Part shown: positions 41,010-49,509 of the stretch, piece by piece
Layout of the letters: each line of letters begins with the position of its first letter
Position numbering within the stretch: position 1 is the first letter of the stretch
Virus record (IMG/VR): IMGVR_UViG_3300009011_000012
Span: 25,474-89,473 of that record
Strand: one strand, 5' to 3'
Source: a virus
Length of the DNA stretch: 64,000 bases
Notes under the pieces: generated by a model
What the model was told of the DNA's origin: nothing
The model's input: the letters and a program-made list of their open reading frames with translations, nothing else
The model's database searches: none
Program-made: the position numbers and the translations under genes

Positions 41010-41484
41010 TCCGCTTCGCCTTCTCAGTGAAGGTGTATATCCGGCGCTTAATGTGCCCCACACGCGGAGCTGGCACCAAATCACTCTGTATGACTCCCTG
41101 AGCCACCAGCGCGCGTGCGGCGCGTAGAAACTGGGTAGCATCGGCCTTGCCTGCCAGTTGGAACTGACGAGCGTAAACAAAGCCTTTATGGAGTATTTCG
41201 GCCATCATCAACCGCTGAGTAGCCGTTTCTTTGTAAGCAAAAATCGCCCGGGCTTCTTCAACGGGCATGGCCAGCTGATAGCCGCGCGCGTCCTTGCGCA
41301 AGATTCCTTGCTGGCAGAGGTTGCGTAACTCATTGCGGGCGCGAAACTCTCCATCAGCCAAAAAGAAAGGGTAGATATTGCACGGAGGCACCCATTCACC
41401 AGAGGCATCAATGAAGAACGCCACCAACTGCTTAGATAGCTCTGGGTAAGAGGATGGGTAACAGTTGAGTGTTGGATAAATCAC
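41002..41484 (-). CDS. Hypothetical protein with winged-helix-like halves
   Basis: 160 residues, GTG start overlapping the upstream stop (AAGTGA). LRNLCQQGILRKDARGYQLA and LRAARALVAQGVIQSDLVPA both look like helix-wing units, so a small DNA-binding protein is possible. Located in the accessory operon before the Tad2-like gene. Confidence 0.5.
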   Translation of the reverse strand: MIYPTLNCYPSSYPELSKQLVAFFIDASGEWVPPCNIYPFFLADGEFRARNELRNLCQQGILRKDARGYQLAMPVEEARAIFAYKETATQRLMMAEILHKGFVYARQFQLAGKADATQFLRAARALVAQGVIQSDLVPAPRVGHIKRRIYTFTEKAKRNG

Positions 41485-41825
41485 TTACACCCCCGGGAAG
41501 GGAATCGTCCCTTGTTGGTGTCCGGGGCAATAAAGCCGGTATGCTCGCGCGCAAAAACGCGGTTAACCTGTTCAGTCATAGCCTGGTAATGTTCCTGATA
41601 GTGGGCCAGGAATTTTTCGGCAGCTACGACAGACACATGCTGGACGTAATGGATCGCGCCTTCAATGGTCTGCCATTCTTTATCGAGAGAAAATACAGGG
41701 ACCGCTTCAAGACCGGTATAAATGCCGAAAACGACTACGGGCTTTTGGCGTTTAATTCCGGCGGCGAATGTTACAACAACGCCGTCAACGTCGAAGCGGC
41801 TGGTGCTCTGAATTGAGTCCTGCAA
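41481..41825 (-). CDS. Small hypothetical protein, first in the accessory operon
   Basis: 114 residues, no motif recognised. It begins the minus-strand operon (41825 to 38948), whose genes overlap or nearly touch. A dispersed operator lies ~60 bp upstream, so the whole accessory operon is probably under the master repressor. Confidence 0.5.
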   Translation of the reverse strand: MQDSIQSTSRFDVDGVVVTFAAGIKRQKPVVVFGIYTGLEAVPVFSLDKEWQTIEGAIHYVQHVSVVAAEKFLAHYQEHYQAMTEQVNRVFAREHTGFIAPDTNKGRFPSRGCK

Positions 41826-41883
41826 TTCACCCTCCTGTGGTTCGAGGGTAATTTACAGGAAAATACACTGCTTACAAGTTATT

Positions 41884-41893
41884 ATTAGAAAAT
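41884..41893 (-). promoter_or_regulatory. Dispersed operator between dre and the accessory operon
   Basis: ATTTTCTAAT on the minus strand (variant with T instead of C at the end of the core). Confidence 0.5.
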
Positions 41894-41898
41894 GCCAC

Positions 41899-42927
41899 TT
41901 AGGAATCCATTAACTTGCTGTTTGCACTAACAGTCTTTGAAGATTTTCTTAAATAACGCATTAGAGTTTCCGGTTTACTCCAGGTGCCTTCGCGCATTAT
42001 TTCGACGATAGAAACTTGTTTATCTGCCATATCCATTGCAGCACCGACACGTGCACTATGTCCGGTCCAGGTCCTATAACGACCTTTATTTGCCGCTACG
42101 TCACGCTTGCCCGCAAGTTGCCATGCGTCACTAAATATTTTTTCAAGCGCCGGTGCCGTCAAAGGCTTATCTGTTACTTTTGCCTTATTAGAGCGATGCA
42201 CCGGCGGAAAGAGAACGGCATTGGGATGTTCGGTCAACCCAGAGGCTTTGAGCCAGTCTTCAAGAACGGACGTGGTACAGCGGGCCAAGCGCTTCTCTAT
42301 GCCTGCAGCCGTAACACTCGTTTTGGTGTGGCCCACATGAACCGTTACAGTGTCACCTATCATTTCTAAATCACGCACCCGAATACGGGCCATTTCACTC
42401 ATTCGCAGCAGTGAGTTATATGCTACGTAAAGAAAAGCTCGGTTGCGGAGGTCTACCAGCCGACCGGAACGGGAAAGTAAAACATCAAGCAGCCTGAGGT
42501 CATCCCAATGCAACGGTACCGCCTGGCCGGTTTGCTCATTGTTTTCCGTTACTGCTTCACGCCTGATCCTCCTCATCAGAAGTGATACGCTTTTGCTGGT
42601 GGCCAGAGACGGCTGGCCACACTGTGCAAGAAACATGTTGAGCATGGCGTAATGTTTGTCCGTTGTGGTCGAGGCGCGGCCGGAATTATAGAGCTGCAGT
42701 AGATATTCCCTCACAGCTTCAGGATCTATCGGGTACCAAGTCAACCCGCGCGCAGAGCACCAGCGCACCCATGCTTCAAAGACCAGGCGCAGATCGCGAA
42801 GCGTGTTCTTTGAGTAAGCTCCTTGGTCGCGCAGAAAATGAAGGAGATTTTGCGCTGCCTCTTTGTGCTGACTACCGACATTTCGAAGGAAGCCAGCGTT
42901 ATCACTTTTTAGGATTAGATCACTCAT
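41899..42927 (-). CDS. dre: Dre-type tyrosine recombinase
   Basis: 342 residues, the length of D6 Dre, and closely similar to my memory of it throughout, for example STTTDKHYAMLNM, SVSLLMRRIRREA, LRNRAFLYVAYNSLLRMSEM and RYRTWTGHSARVGAAMDMAD. Catalytic residues visible: Arg in SLLRMSEM, His/Arg in GHSARVG, Trp in EGTWSKPETLMRYLR and the nucleophile Tyr in LMRYLR. It resolves plasmid dimers and can circularise packaged DNA at the nearby rox site. P1 Cre is a more distant relative. Confidence 0.93.
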   Translation of the reverse strand: MSDLILKSDNAGFLRNVGSQHKEAAQNLLHFLRDQGAYSKNTLRDLRLVFEAWVRWCSARGLTWYPIDPEAVREYLLQLYNSGRASTTTDKHYAMLNMFLAQCGQPSLATSKSVSLLMRRIRREAVTENNEQTGQAVPLHWDDLRLLDVLLSRSGRLVDLRNRAFLYVAYNSLLRMSEMARIRVRDLEMIGDTVTVHVGHTKTSVTAAGIEKRLARCTTSVLEDWLKASGLTEHPNAVLFPPVHRSNKAKVTDKPLTAPALEKIFSDAWQLAGKRDVAANKGRYRTWTGHSARVGAAMDMADKQVSIVEIMREGTWSKPETLMRYLRKSSKTVSANSKLMDS

Positions 42928-43080
42928 GAAACTATTACCTTTCTATATACTGGTGACGCTACGTGAAAAATAGAAAAATGACAGGGTAGTTATAAGTAAT
43001 TATAAAAATTGTAACGCCTCGTCTTTGAAGCGATTTCTGTCACGCGCATCAGGTTTGCTCATTTCCTCTACATTATAACC

Positions 43081-43112
43081 TAACTTTAAATAATGCTAAT
43101 TATTTAAAGTTA
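43081..43112 (+). other. rox: rox-like recombination site
   Basis: Two perfect 14-bp inverted arms, TAACTTTAAATAAT and its complement, flank a 4-bp spacer GCTA. The arms equal those of D6 rox as I recall it; the rox spacer is GCCA, so one base differs. The site is 154 bp upstream of the dre start, matching the loxP-cre layout. CC and GG outside extend the symmetry. Confidence 0.9.
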
Positions 43113-43223
43113 GGAATTCCTCTAAGCGCCGGATATTTATACGGGTTTCAAAACACCCCGCATTTATTGGCTGATAGGCCATAACGATCAATAGCAATGT
43201 GATTGATCAGTGAGGGCGGTTGA

Positions 43224-43310
43224 TATTTTCTAACGAATATACAGCTACATCCTATTTACGAACCTGAGCGAAGCGGATACATTTGCCGTTAATGATTTAT
43301 ATTAGAAAAC
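43224..43310. promoter_or_regulatory. Pair of dispersed operators upstream of the 43.3 kb gene
   Basis: TATTTTCTAACGAA at 43224-43237 (plus) and TTTTCTAATATA at 43299-43310 (minus strand) face each other ~70 bp apart, before the 354-residue gene and beside dre/rox. Confidence 0.55.
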
Positions 43311-43332
43311 CCCTACAACATTTTGAGGGCTT

Positions 43333-44397
43333 ATGAAGAAAACTGCACTTGAAAAGGAATACCGAAATTTCATCGCCGTTGCTGAGCGCTGGCGGGCTAT
43401 TTTGGCGGAGCATGAAGTGTTCCATGACACCAATGGTAATGGTGATGCCTTCCGTTTCATTGCTGTGACCTCAGACGGTGCGGTTCTGGACGAAGCGAGA
43501 GAGTGTTTACGGAAATGGCAGGAGTTTGCTGACTTATGCCTGGCAGAAGAGGGCGCAGCAACGCTTGCCATCCCTGAACCAACTTTCCTACCAGTACCAT
43601 TTATTGTCGAGGATACAGCACAGGCCACCCAGATTTATCATCGCCGTGCGACGCCTTCTACTACACTTACGCGCGAGCAGATCCTGAAAAAGTACGATTC
43701 CATTATCAAAAAAGGACGTGCTTCTCCGGTGCTGGCACCAGTGATTCGCCCTATGCTTGCCGAGAGAAAAATCTTTGAAAATGAACCTGCTGGTTCAAAG
43801 TTTCGCGTTAGAAAAACTTCCTTTACCGAGGCGGTAATCGGCACTGCGAAATCTAAAGGTGGAGCTCTTACTCGTTACCGTGTCGGCTCCCACGGGGCGC
43901 TGATTTTTGCACAAATACCGGGCTTACACGTACCAGTAGTTGATCAATCGGAACGCCGTAGCGCAACAATGTACGATGATGTGTTGCCTGTACCATGCGC
44001 CCCGCTTGGTGAGTACAAGTTATACCGAGTCAGTGATCTCGATATGGCACAGCGCACCAGCATGACCAGATCGTACATTCAGAAGTGCATTGAGGCCCGC
44101 ACAGCTAAATTTTCTAAGCTGGAAGCCGAGCGTCTGCGCGATGCACCACCAGCGCTTAGACCTGTCATGGTGGCAAAGTTCAAGAATGCCCGCGTGATGC
44201 TTGAAAAGGTGAACACTATGGACGCTGAATTGATTGATGCCATTGCGGCCGCCGGTGATGATATTGGAAAAATCAAACTCCGCAGCGCCCGTGCCCTGTA
44301 TGGAAAAGAGATAGAGGCGCGTCATGGCATCTCTTTCGAGAAGGCACAAGGCGAAGCGAAGGTTTACACCCCTCGCGCGGCCAAACTTAAAAAATAA
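43333..44397 (+). CDS. Hypothetical protein under operator control
   Basis: 354 residues. A helical N-terminal ~90 residues, then basic segments (REQILKKYDSIIKKGRASPV, FRVRKTSFTEAVIG) and a helical C-terminus (KIKLRSARALYGKEIEARHG). Flanked upstream by two dispersed operators. It lies between dre and the packaging genes. I do not recognise it; a nucleic-acid-binding protein is suggested by its charge. Confidence 0.45.
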   Translation: MKKTALEKEYRNFIAVAERWRAILAEHEVFHDTNGNGDAFRFIAVTSDGAVLDEARECLRKWQEFADLCLAEEGAATLAIPEPTFLPVPFIVEDTAQATQIYHRRATPSTTLTREQILKKYDSIIKKGRASPVLAPVIRPMLAERKIFENEPAGSKFRVRKTSFTEAVIGTAKSKGGALTRYRVGSHGALIFAQIPGLHVPVVDQSERRSATMYDDVLPVPCAPLGEYKLYRVSDLDMAQRTSMTRSYIQKCIEARTAKFSKLEAERLRDAPPALRPVMVAKFKNARVMLEKVNTMDAELIDAIAAAGDDIGKIKLRSARALYGKEIEARHGISFEKAQGEAKVYTPRAAKLKK

Positions 44398-44468
44398 ACA
44401 CTAATAAATTCCTGCGCTTGCAGGTAGAGGTTTCTAAGCCATAACTATTCACAGCAAAAGGAATAAAA

Positions 44469-44876
44469 ATGACGATTCAGCGTCGTGAAGTCTATCTGCT
44501 TGTAAAAGAAACGTACTCTGGCAAGGTCACATACGTTGAAGGATTGCAGAGTGTCAGCAATTACTTTTTCGATGGGCATGCACGAGTAAATGATGATCCT
44601 AATGGTAAAGCAACGCATGAAGAGTTCATGGACGGCATGCGGCCAGCTCAGGTTTTTTACGTGCCTAGCAATACCTCTGGAAAATGGCAGGCTGCTTTCC
44701 ATAGTTTTGGCTGCTACCCGGAAATGGGCGCGCCTCAATTGGAATTCATCATTTTTGTAGGTGCATATTCTAACGACCACGATCGAACGCTGGAGCTGAT
44801 GCGTGAAGGGATGGACCGTGCCTATGAAGTGATTGAAGGCACTCGCCAATTACGTGATGGTGAATTCACAGACTAA
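44469..44876 (+). CDS. Small hypothetical protein
   Basis: 135 residues, AAAAGGA before the ATG. Alpha/beta (VYLLVKETYSGKVTYVEGLQ; APQLEFIIFVGAYSNDHDRT). Convergent with pacB; a GC hairpin between the two genes (44883-44899) may stop both. Not recognised. Confidence 0.5.
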   Translation: MTIQRREVYLLVKETYSGKVTYVEGLQSVSNYFFDGHARVNDDPNGKATHEEFMDGMRPAQVFYVPSNTSGKWQAAFHSFGCYPEMGAPQLEFIIFVGAYSNDHDRTLELMREGMDRAYEVIEGTRQLRDGEFTD

Positions 44877-44899
44877 TGCTAAGGCCCCAAGGAAGGGGC

Positions 44900-46408
44900 T
44901 TACAAATCCAGGTCTACCACATCCATACTGGATAGCGCTTCCTCCCTGAATGCTTCCATCTCTCCCCCAACATCTTCATCTGCAGGCACGTAATCCACGA
45001 TAAAGGTGAAGCAGTAAGTGTCCCAGCGATCGGGGGATTTGATATTTAGCTTTTGGCGCATGTGCTCCTTACGCATCATCACAAGACGCCCTTCCTCGTT
45101 CATCATGTATGGGATTTTTGAGGCTTGCTCAGCTGTTTTCGGACTCGCGTCAATGCGCATTCTGCCTGACTTAATCGCGTCACGGGCCATAATATTCGCG
45201 TAGGCACGCTGGTTTACGAAGCGATCCTTATCTTTCTGCGCAAACATAGGCTTACCCCAGCGTATGCGCACAGGATTAGCGCCGCGGCGAACCAACTGGG
45301 CACACGTATCCGAACCGAAGCCGTCAGCATCTACGGCAATAGTTATGTTCGGGTATTTATCCGGTGTGCACTCATTGAAAATGAAGTCCCCAAATGCCAG
45401 CGGGTCCATAGTACCTGGCATCTCCAGTATCTTGAAGCTAACGACACGTCGTTTCTCCCGATGCCCGGATACCTTCTGTATGTTGAGGACAGATTTATCG
45501 CGTCCATTGCCGACGTCGGCGGTCGCCACCCATCCCCAACCTTTTTCCAGCAGAACGCGTCGGCGAGCAGCTCGATCGCACTCATCACGTCCCAGCAGAT
45601 AACCAGCAATCTCGCGCGGGAACTGACCCAATACCTTGACCATGTATTCGAGAGAGTCACGCCCGCCGTACTCCAACAGCTTTTGCTTGATGAACTGTGT
45701 GGTAACGAAGGGAGATTCTTCGGAATTGAGGACAATGGATGTCCATATACCGTTTGGATTATCCGGGTTTTTTGCGAGGGTATGGTGTGAATCGTAAAAG
45801 TAACCGCTTGGACGTGTCGGCTGGGACAGCATCAGCATGCGGTTATCGAGCTCTGTCAGTGCACCGGTCATTACCCCGATCGCTTTGTCGGAGATACCAG
45901 AGGCTTCATCGAGAATTAGTAACAAGTGCGCTGCGTGCTCACCTGCCAGCGCTTCTTCGTTACCGAGGCGGTAGCCCTTGCAGAGAACTTCCCAGATACC
46001 TTTGCGCGAGCGCTCATAGAACATGGTATCCGACAAAACAAAGTAGTTTTGTAGCCATCCGTGACGTTTAATGGCATTGGCCCAATACGTTTTCACGTAC
46101 TTGAATACGCCAGTTTTAACCTGTGCGATTTTGTTGGCCACGATAACCACACGGGCATCGGGGTACAGAATCATATAGATCAGTAGTAGCATAGCCGTAA
46201 GCGACGACTTACCCGTACCATGCCCGGATGTTACCGTTGTTCGGCTGCCGACGCCCTGAACGGATTCAATGATTTCCTGCTGCTGGGGTGATGGCATCAT
46301 CCCGAAGAGCTCTACAACGGCGCGGGCATAGTCATAGCGGTACTTAACCGCCATATCGCGCCAGCGAGGGTCGGTAGTGACACACTTAAGCTTCCTTGCG
46401 CCGGACAT
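44900..46408 (-). CDS. pacB: Large terminase / headful packaging ATPase PacB
   Basis: 502 residues (P1 PacB 494). Walker A-type TSGHGTGKSSLTAMLLLIYM, Walker B LLILDEASGIS, and a C-terminal nuclease fold with Asp residues (VATADVGNGRDKSVLNIQ; IAVDADGFGSD). It drives DNA into proheads by headful packaging. It overlaps pacA (TAATG) as in P1 and the start resembles P1 PacB. Confidence 0.93.
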   Translation of the reverse strand: MSGARKLKCVTTDPRWRDMAVKYRYDYARAVVELFGMMPSPQQQEIIESVQGVGSRTTVTSGHGTGKSSLTAMLLLIYMILYPDARVVIVANKIAQVKTGVFKYVKTYWANAIKRHGWLQNYFVLSDTMFYERSRKGIWEVLCKGYRLGNEEALAGEHAAHLLLILDEASGISDKAIGVMTGALTELDNRMLMLSQPTRPSGYFYDSHHTLAKNPDNPNGIWTSIVLNSEESPFVTTQFIKQKLLEYGGRDSLEYMVKVLGQFPREIAGYLLGRDECDRAARRRVLLEKGWGWVATADVGNGRDKSVLNIQKVSGHREKRRVVSFKILEMPGTMDPLAFGDFIFNECTPDKYPNITIAVDADGFGSDTCAQLVRRGANPVRIRWGKPMFAQKDKDRFVNQRAYANIMARDAIKSGRMRIDASPKTAEQASKIPYMMNEEGRLVMMRKEHMRQKLNIKSPDRWDTYCFTFIVDYVPADEDVGGEMEAFREEALSSMDVVDLDL

Positions 46409-47784
46409 TAAACCTCCTCCGGCGGGTCAATCGCTATCTCTTCATCATCGTCATACGCATCATTTGGAACATCATAAATGTCGCTGGTGGCTGACGGGTC
46501 CAGATCCAAATCTTCATCACCGGCGTCAAACTCACCGGCCTTGCGATCGCCGGTGGCATCGATATCACCACAACCTAACTCTTCAACCACTTTCGCCACT
46601 TCAGCACGGCGGTTGGCTAGCCATTCTGGGTGCTCTCTCTGCTGCTGATGATATGCCTGTGCGTCTTTTTCAAGCTGCTCTTCATCTACAGTGTTATCGG
46701 CAACTGGTGGTTCAATAGCGGCAATAGCTCGTAAAGCCTGGGCGGCCAACATTGCCGGAACGGATACGCCTTGACGCTCAATATATTCAGCGACACCAAT
46801 ATCATCCAGTTCCTCGCGCTCACGCATACGTAGAGCTGTGGCGATGACGCGAGCCGCGCGTGCGTCTGCCCCTATGCGGTGCTCTAAGTCCCTGCGCTTC
46901 ATCTCCATCTGCTCACGAGCTAGCCCCAGCTTCTCTTGAGCTTCTGCCTCTTTGAATTGCTGTTGCCGCGCAGCCTGCCTGAGCTTCTCTGCACCCTGCT
47001 GTAGCTTACTTTCGCCCTGATAGATGGCGGCCAGGCGACTGGTGAAGTCATTCATGAAGTAAGCGGAATCTTCTAACAACCCACGCAACTTAATTGAGGG
47101 ATGCACGCCCTCTATCTCATCACCAGGTTGAATATCATCTATTTCCTCCTGAAGCCTCGCTGCCTCCTGATCAACCGCTGCCCGGTATCGAAGCGCTGAC
47201 TCGTTAGCCATCTCAATGACAAGGCGCAGATGGTGCTCTGGCCCCTGTTCGAGCATCTTTTTGGTAGCTTCGCTGGAAGGTAATGCAACGACGTTAGAAC
47301 CAAGCAAGGGGATCATTTGCCCCTTTGTTGCTTTCGCCGTTTTCTTGATCCCTTTTTTAGCTACCTTTTCGGGGATCATTTGCGGATCATTGGCATCGAA
47401 TGATCCGGCTCTTCCATTGTCTATCCTATTGTTTTTATTGGATTGTAACTTGGAATCAGATGTGCGCTTTTTTGGGGTTGCACGGAATGATTTATCACCC
47501 GCCAATTTGTCAGTTTTTGTAAGTTTTGAGTTATTATTAGCCGTATTTTGTTTGTTATTTGCTCTTGGATGGCGTGTTTTTTTAACCGTTTTCCCGGAAT
47601 GATCCCCTAAATGATCCCCTGCCTGATCAGCATTCATTGCCGAGTTCTTTTTCAGGTTCAGGTGTTTTCTGGCCGTGTTGAAACTCAGGCCGTTTTGCTC
47701 GCTGTACTCTTTGATAGTAATTCCGGTGTCCGCACGTTGCGCCGCGAACCTTTCACGGTGCTCATCCCAGCTAATGCCGCTCAT
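46408..47784 (-). CDS. pacA: Small terminase / pac recognition protein PacA
   Basis: 458 residues (P1 PacA 448). N-terminal helix-turn-helix (ISWDEHRERFAAQRADTGIT; IKEYSEQNGLSFNTARKHL), then a Lys/Asn-rich linker, a long coiled coil (EKLGLAREQMEMKRRDLEHR) and an acidic tail. PacA binds hexamers in pac and, with PacB, cuts there. The pac site lies within this gene's own linker-coding region, as in P1. Start overlaps the lpa stop. Confidence 0.9.
   Translation of the reverse strand: MSGISWDEHRERFAAQRADTGITIKEYSEQNGLSFNTARKHLNLKKNSAMNADQAGDHLGDHSGKTVKKTRHPRANNKQNTANNNSKLTKTDKLAGDKSFRATPKKRTSDSKLQSNKNNRIDNGRAGSFDANDPQMIPEKVAKKGIKKTAKATKGQMIPLLGSNVVALPSSEATKKMLEQGPEHHLRLVIEMANESALRYRAAVDQEAARLQEEIDDIQPGDEIEGVHPSIKLRGLLEDSAYFMNDFTSRLAAIYQGESKLQQGAEKLRQAARQQQFKEAEAQEKLGLAREQMEMKRRDLEHRIGADARAARVIATALRMREREELDDIGVAEYIERQGVSVPAMLAAQALRAIAAIEPPVADNTVDEEQLEKDAQAYHQQQREHPEWLANRRAEVAKVVEELGCGDIDATGDRKAGEFDAGDEDLDLDPSATSDIYDVPNDAYDDDEEIAIDPPEEV
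47310..47629. other. pac: pac site within pacA
   Basis: Hexamers TGATCC/TGATCA (either strand) cluster at 47310, 47346, 47373, 47384 and 47401 on the left, and at 47600, 47612 and 47624 on the right. An AT-rich segment of about 190 bp separates the clusters. P1 pac has four plus three TGATC(A/G) hexamers around an IHF site and the cut region. All carry GATC, so cleavage should depend on Dam methylation, here possibly from the phage Dmt. Confidence 0.8.
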
Positions 47785-48173
47785 GCAGTGGCCTTACGTG
47801 AGCGAACGGCGCTGTTCCAGATACGGTTAGCCATATTGACCACTTCCCGGCGATTTCGCTCCGAGCTCTCCACCAGCGCTTTTGACGTGTTTTCCACCAT
47901 TAGGCTGCCGTAGTCAGGAATCCGGCCACGGACCTTGAACTGATAGCCATAAAGGCCGTGCAAACGGTAGCGATGCGGGTAAACCCCCTCCTCTCGCTCA
48001 CATTGAGCGCGTTTGGAGCGAGCGAAGTGACGAATGATGTTAGTAACGCGATCGCGAGTGACTAATAGTGTGGGGTATTCAGATGCGGCAAGACGTGTAA
48101 CTTCCGTCACCGTGAGAAAATCACCATGCCTTAACATGATGTCTGCTATTTCAGCGCTACTAATCTGGCCCAT
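47781..48173 (-). CDS. lpa: Late promoter activator Lpa (gp10-like)
   Basis: 130 residues directly upstream of pacA, the P1 gene order lpa-pacA-pacB. The N-terminal SSAEIADIMLRHGDFLTVTE and ITRLAASEYPTLLVTRDRVT-like region forms a winged helix, followed by YRLHGLYGYQFKVRGRIPD. In P1, Lpa with host SspA switches on late promoters. GGAGGGATGA precedes the ATG at 48173. Confidence 0.75.
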   Translation of the reverse strand: MGQISSAEIADIMLRHGDFLTVTEVTRLAASEYPTLLVTRDRVTNIIRHFARSKRAQCEREEGVYPHRYRLHGLYGYQFKVRGRIPDYGSLMVENTSKALVESSERNRREVVNMANRIWNSAVRSRKATA

Positions 48174-48251
48174 TCATCCCTCCGGGGAAAACTTCACGGG
48201 AGGGATGTTACGGGGTTAATGAATTGCAGGTAGACTAGCTAAATGTTGAAA

Positions 48252-48265
48252 TTCGTTAGAAAATT
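48252..48265 (-). promoter_or_regulatory. Dispersed operator upstream of lpa
   Basis: AATTTTCTAACGAA on the minus strand, 79 bp before lpa. Repression of the late activator by a C1-like protein is the P1 logic. Confidence 0.6.
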
Positions 48266-48334
48266 AATGCACTGATAATCACATTCGTGCATATCCGAAA
48301 CTGATTTTTCGTTTTGATTTTTGTAAACCGGTCA

Positions 48335-48910
48335 TCAGAATGCCTCCCAATCAGTAGCCATGATGTCGACACCAATCGCGCACCAATCATATCGCGCCTG
48401 CTGTTCGCCATCAGTCATCACCAGTCGTGGCATCATTGGTAAGGACGTACCTGATACCACTTGGAATAATTCGTCCGGCATAAAGCTCGCTACGCTGCTT
48501 TGATCCCCCACCATCCCCATGATCAGCGAGACATATTTCCCTTTCGGCCAGTTGGCCCGTCTTATGTCCAATCCCCGGAGAAGCCAATGGTAAGCTGTGG
48601 CAAACGTAACGCTCTCTTTGGCCAGCTGAATATCCCCATTCGTGGTGGCTTCATGGAATCGTATCGTTCTCACTGCAGCTTCTGCCAATGCCTTAAATGG
48701 TTCTTCGTCTACAGCGGATAGAGTGAACCCAAATGCCGTAACTGACACCCTTGTGCGCGCTCCCTCAATCTGAGTGTCTACGCTGAACTTTTTACGCACC
48801 AGGGCTGTGTAAAAATCATGTTTTTGATTGCTCCAGTCCCACCGGCGACCAAGGAAATCACTGAGCACCTGATCCTGTTCCGATAGCACCATTTCTACAG
48901 CTTTTGCCAC
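48335..48910 (-). CDS. Second DUF2829 (Tad2-like) domain protein
   Basis: 191 residues from the GTG at 48910 (AAGGGG upstream; an in-frame ATG at 48949 has a poorer site). The C-terminal ~85 residues match DUF2829: FATAYHWLLRGLDIRRANWP, KGKYVSLIMGM, MTDGEQQARYDWCAIGVDIM and ATDWEAF. The N-terminal ~105 residues carry another alpha/beta domain. It occupies the place of P1 pdcB before lpa. Putative anti-Thoeris protein; substrate residues cannot be judged by eye. Confidence 0.6.
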   Translation of the reverse strand: MAKAVEMVLSEQDQVLSDFLGRRWDWSNQKHDFYTALVRKKFSVDTQIEGARTRVSVTAFGFTLSAVDEEPFKALAEAAVRTIRFHEATTNGDIQLAKESVTFATAYHWLLRGLDIRRANWPKGKYVSLIMGMVGDQSSVASFMPDELFQVVSGTSLPMMPRLVMTDGEQQARYDWCAIGVDIMATDWEAF

Positions 48911-49300
48911 GTCATTCCCCTTACTGCAGATATGCCGAAAGCCGGTCATACCGGCTCGGTTTCATCACGTCTTACTTGAGTGGCCTATTGGCCGTGAAAG
49001 TCTTCGAATGGTTCAAAATGGGGAGGATGTTATTTGCTCGTCCAGACAATGTTTCACCAACGCTATTCCGAGAGCAAGGACGCTGAATGAATAACACCCT
49101 CTCGATTTTGCGCCAGTCTCTACCTGGCCGTCACACCGAACCGTCGCGATGGTGAATCGCCGCACCCAGGACAGTGGGAGACATTGCACATTCCAGCTAC
49201 CCGAAAAGCAGTAAGACAGCGGTTAAAGGTCCCGCTACTGTTCCGGACTGCTTAATGGGTGCATGTGCCATACACCCAGCCTGCATCGTTACAACCAAAG
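48911..49300. other. Gene-poor stretch before the tRNA
   Basis: No convincing gene on either strand. A 22-codon plus-strand ORF at 49087 lacks a ribosome binding site. GC-rich words with local symmetry (GGTGAATCGCC; AGCGGTTAAAGGTCCCGCT) suggest leader or processed RNA flanking the tRNA. Confidence 0.35.
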
Positions 49301-49376
49301 TGGTGGCCCCTGCCGGGTTTGAACCGGCGACCTATCGGTTATGAGCCGACAGCTCTAACCGCTGAGCTAAAGGGCC
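49301..49376 (-). tRNA. tRNA-Ile2 (CAU anticodon)
   Basis: 76 nt with encoded CCA. Acceptor GGCCCTT/GGGGCC, D-arm AGCTCAGCGGTTAGAGCT, anticodon loop CTCATAA (anticodon CAU), T-arm GCCGGTTCAAACCCGGC. The body resembles host ileX/ileY, whose CAU is converted by TilS to read AUA. P1 also carries such a tRNA (trnI). It would support AUA codons during lytic growth. Confidence 0.9.
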
Positions 49377-49380
49377 TTTT

Positions 49381-49509
49381 TCAATTACGTTTGGGTTTAG
49401 TCTTAGGTTTGCGCAGCGCCTTAGCTGTTTGTTCTACGCAATATGCACCCACCAGTAGCGCCAGAATCGTCCAACCTGGATTCTTATCGAAGAACTCCCA
49501 GAAATTCAT
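49381..49509 (-). CDS. 42-residue single-span membrane protein
   Basis: MNFWEFFDKNPGWTILALLV begins it, followed by GAY and a Lys-rich tail (KALRKPKTKPKRN). One transmembrane helix, positively charged cytosolic end. Its ATG directly follows the stop of the upstream gene (TAGATG), so it is translationally coupled. With that gene it may be a holin/antiholin-type pair, or a small envelope effector. Confidence 0.6.
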   Translation of the reverse strand: MNFWEFFDKNPGWTILALLVGAYCVEQTAKALRKPKTKPKRN

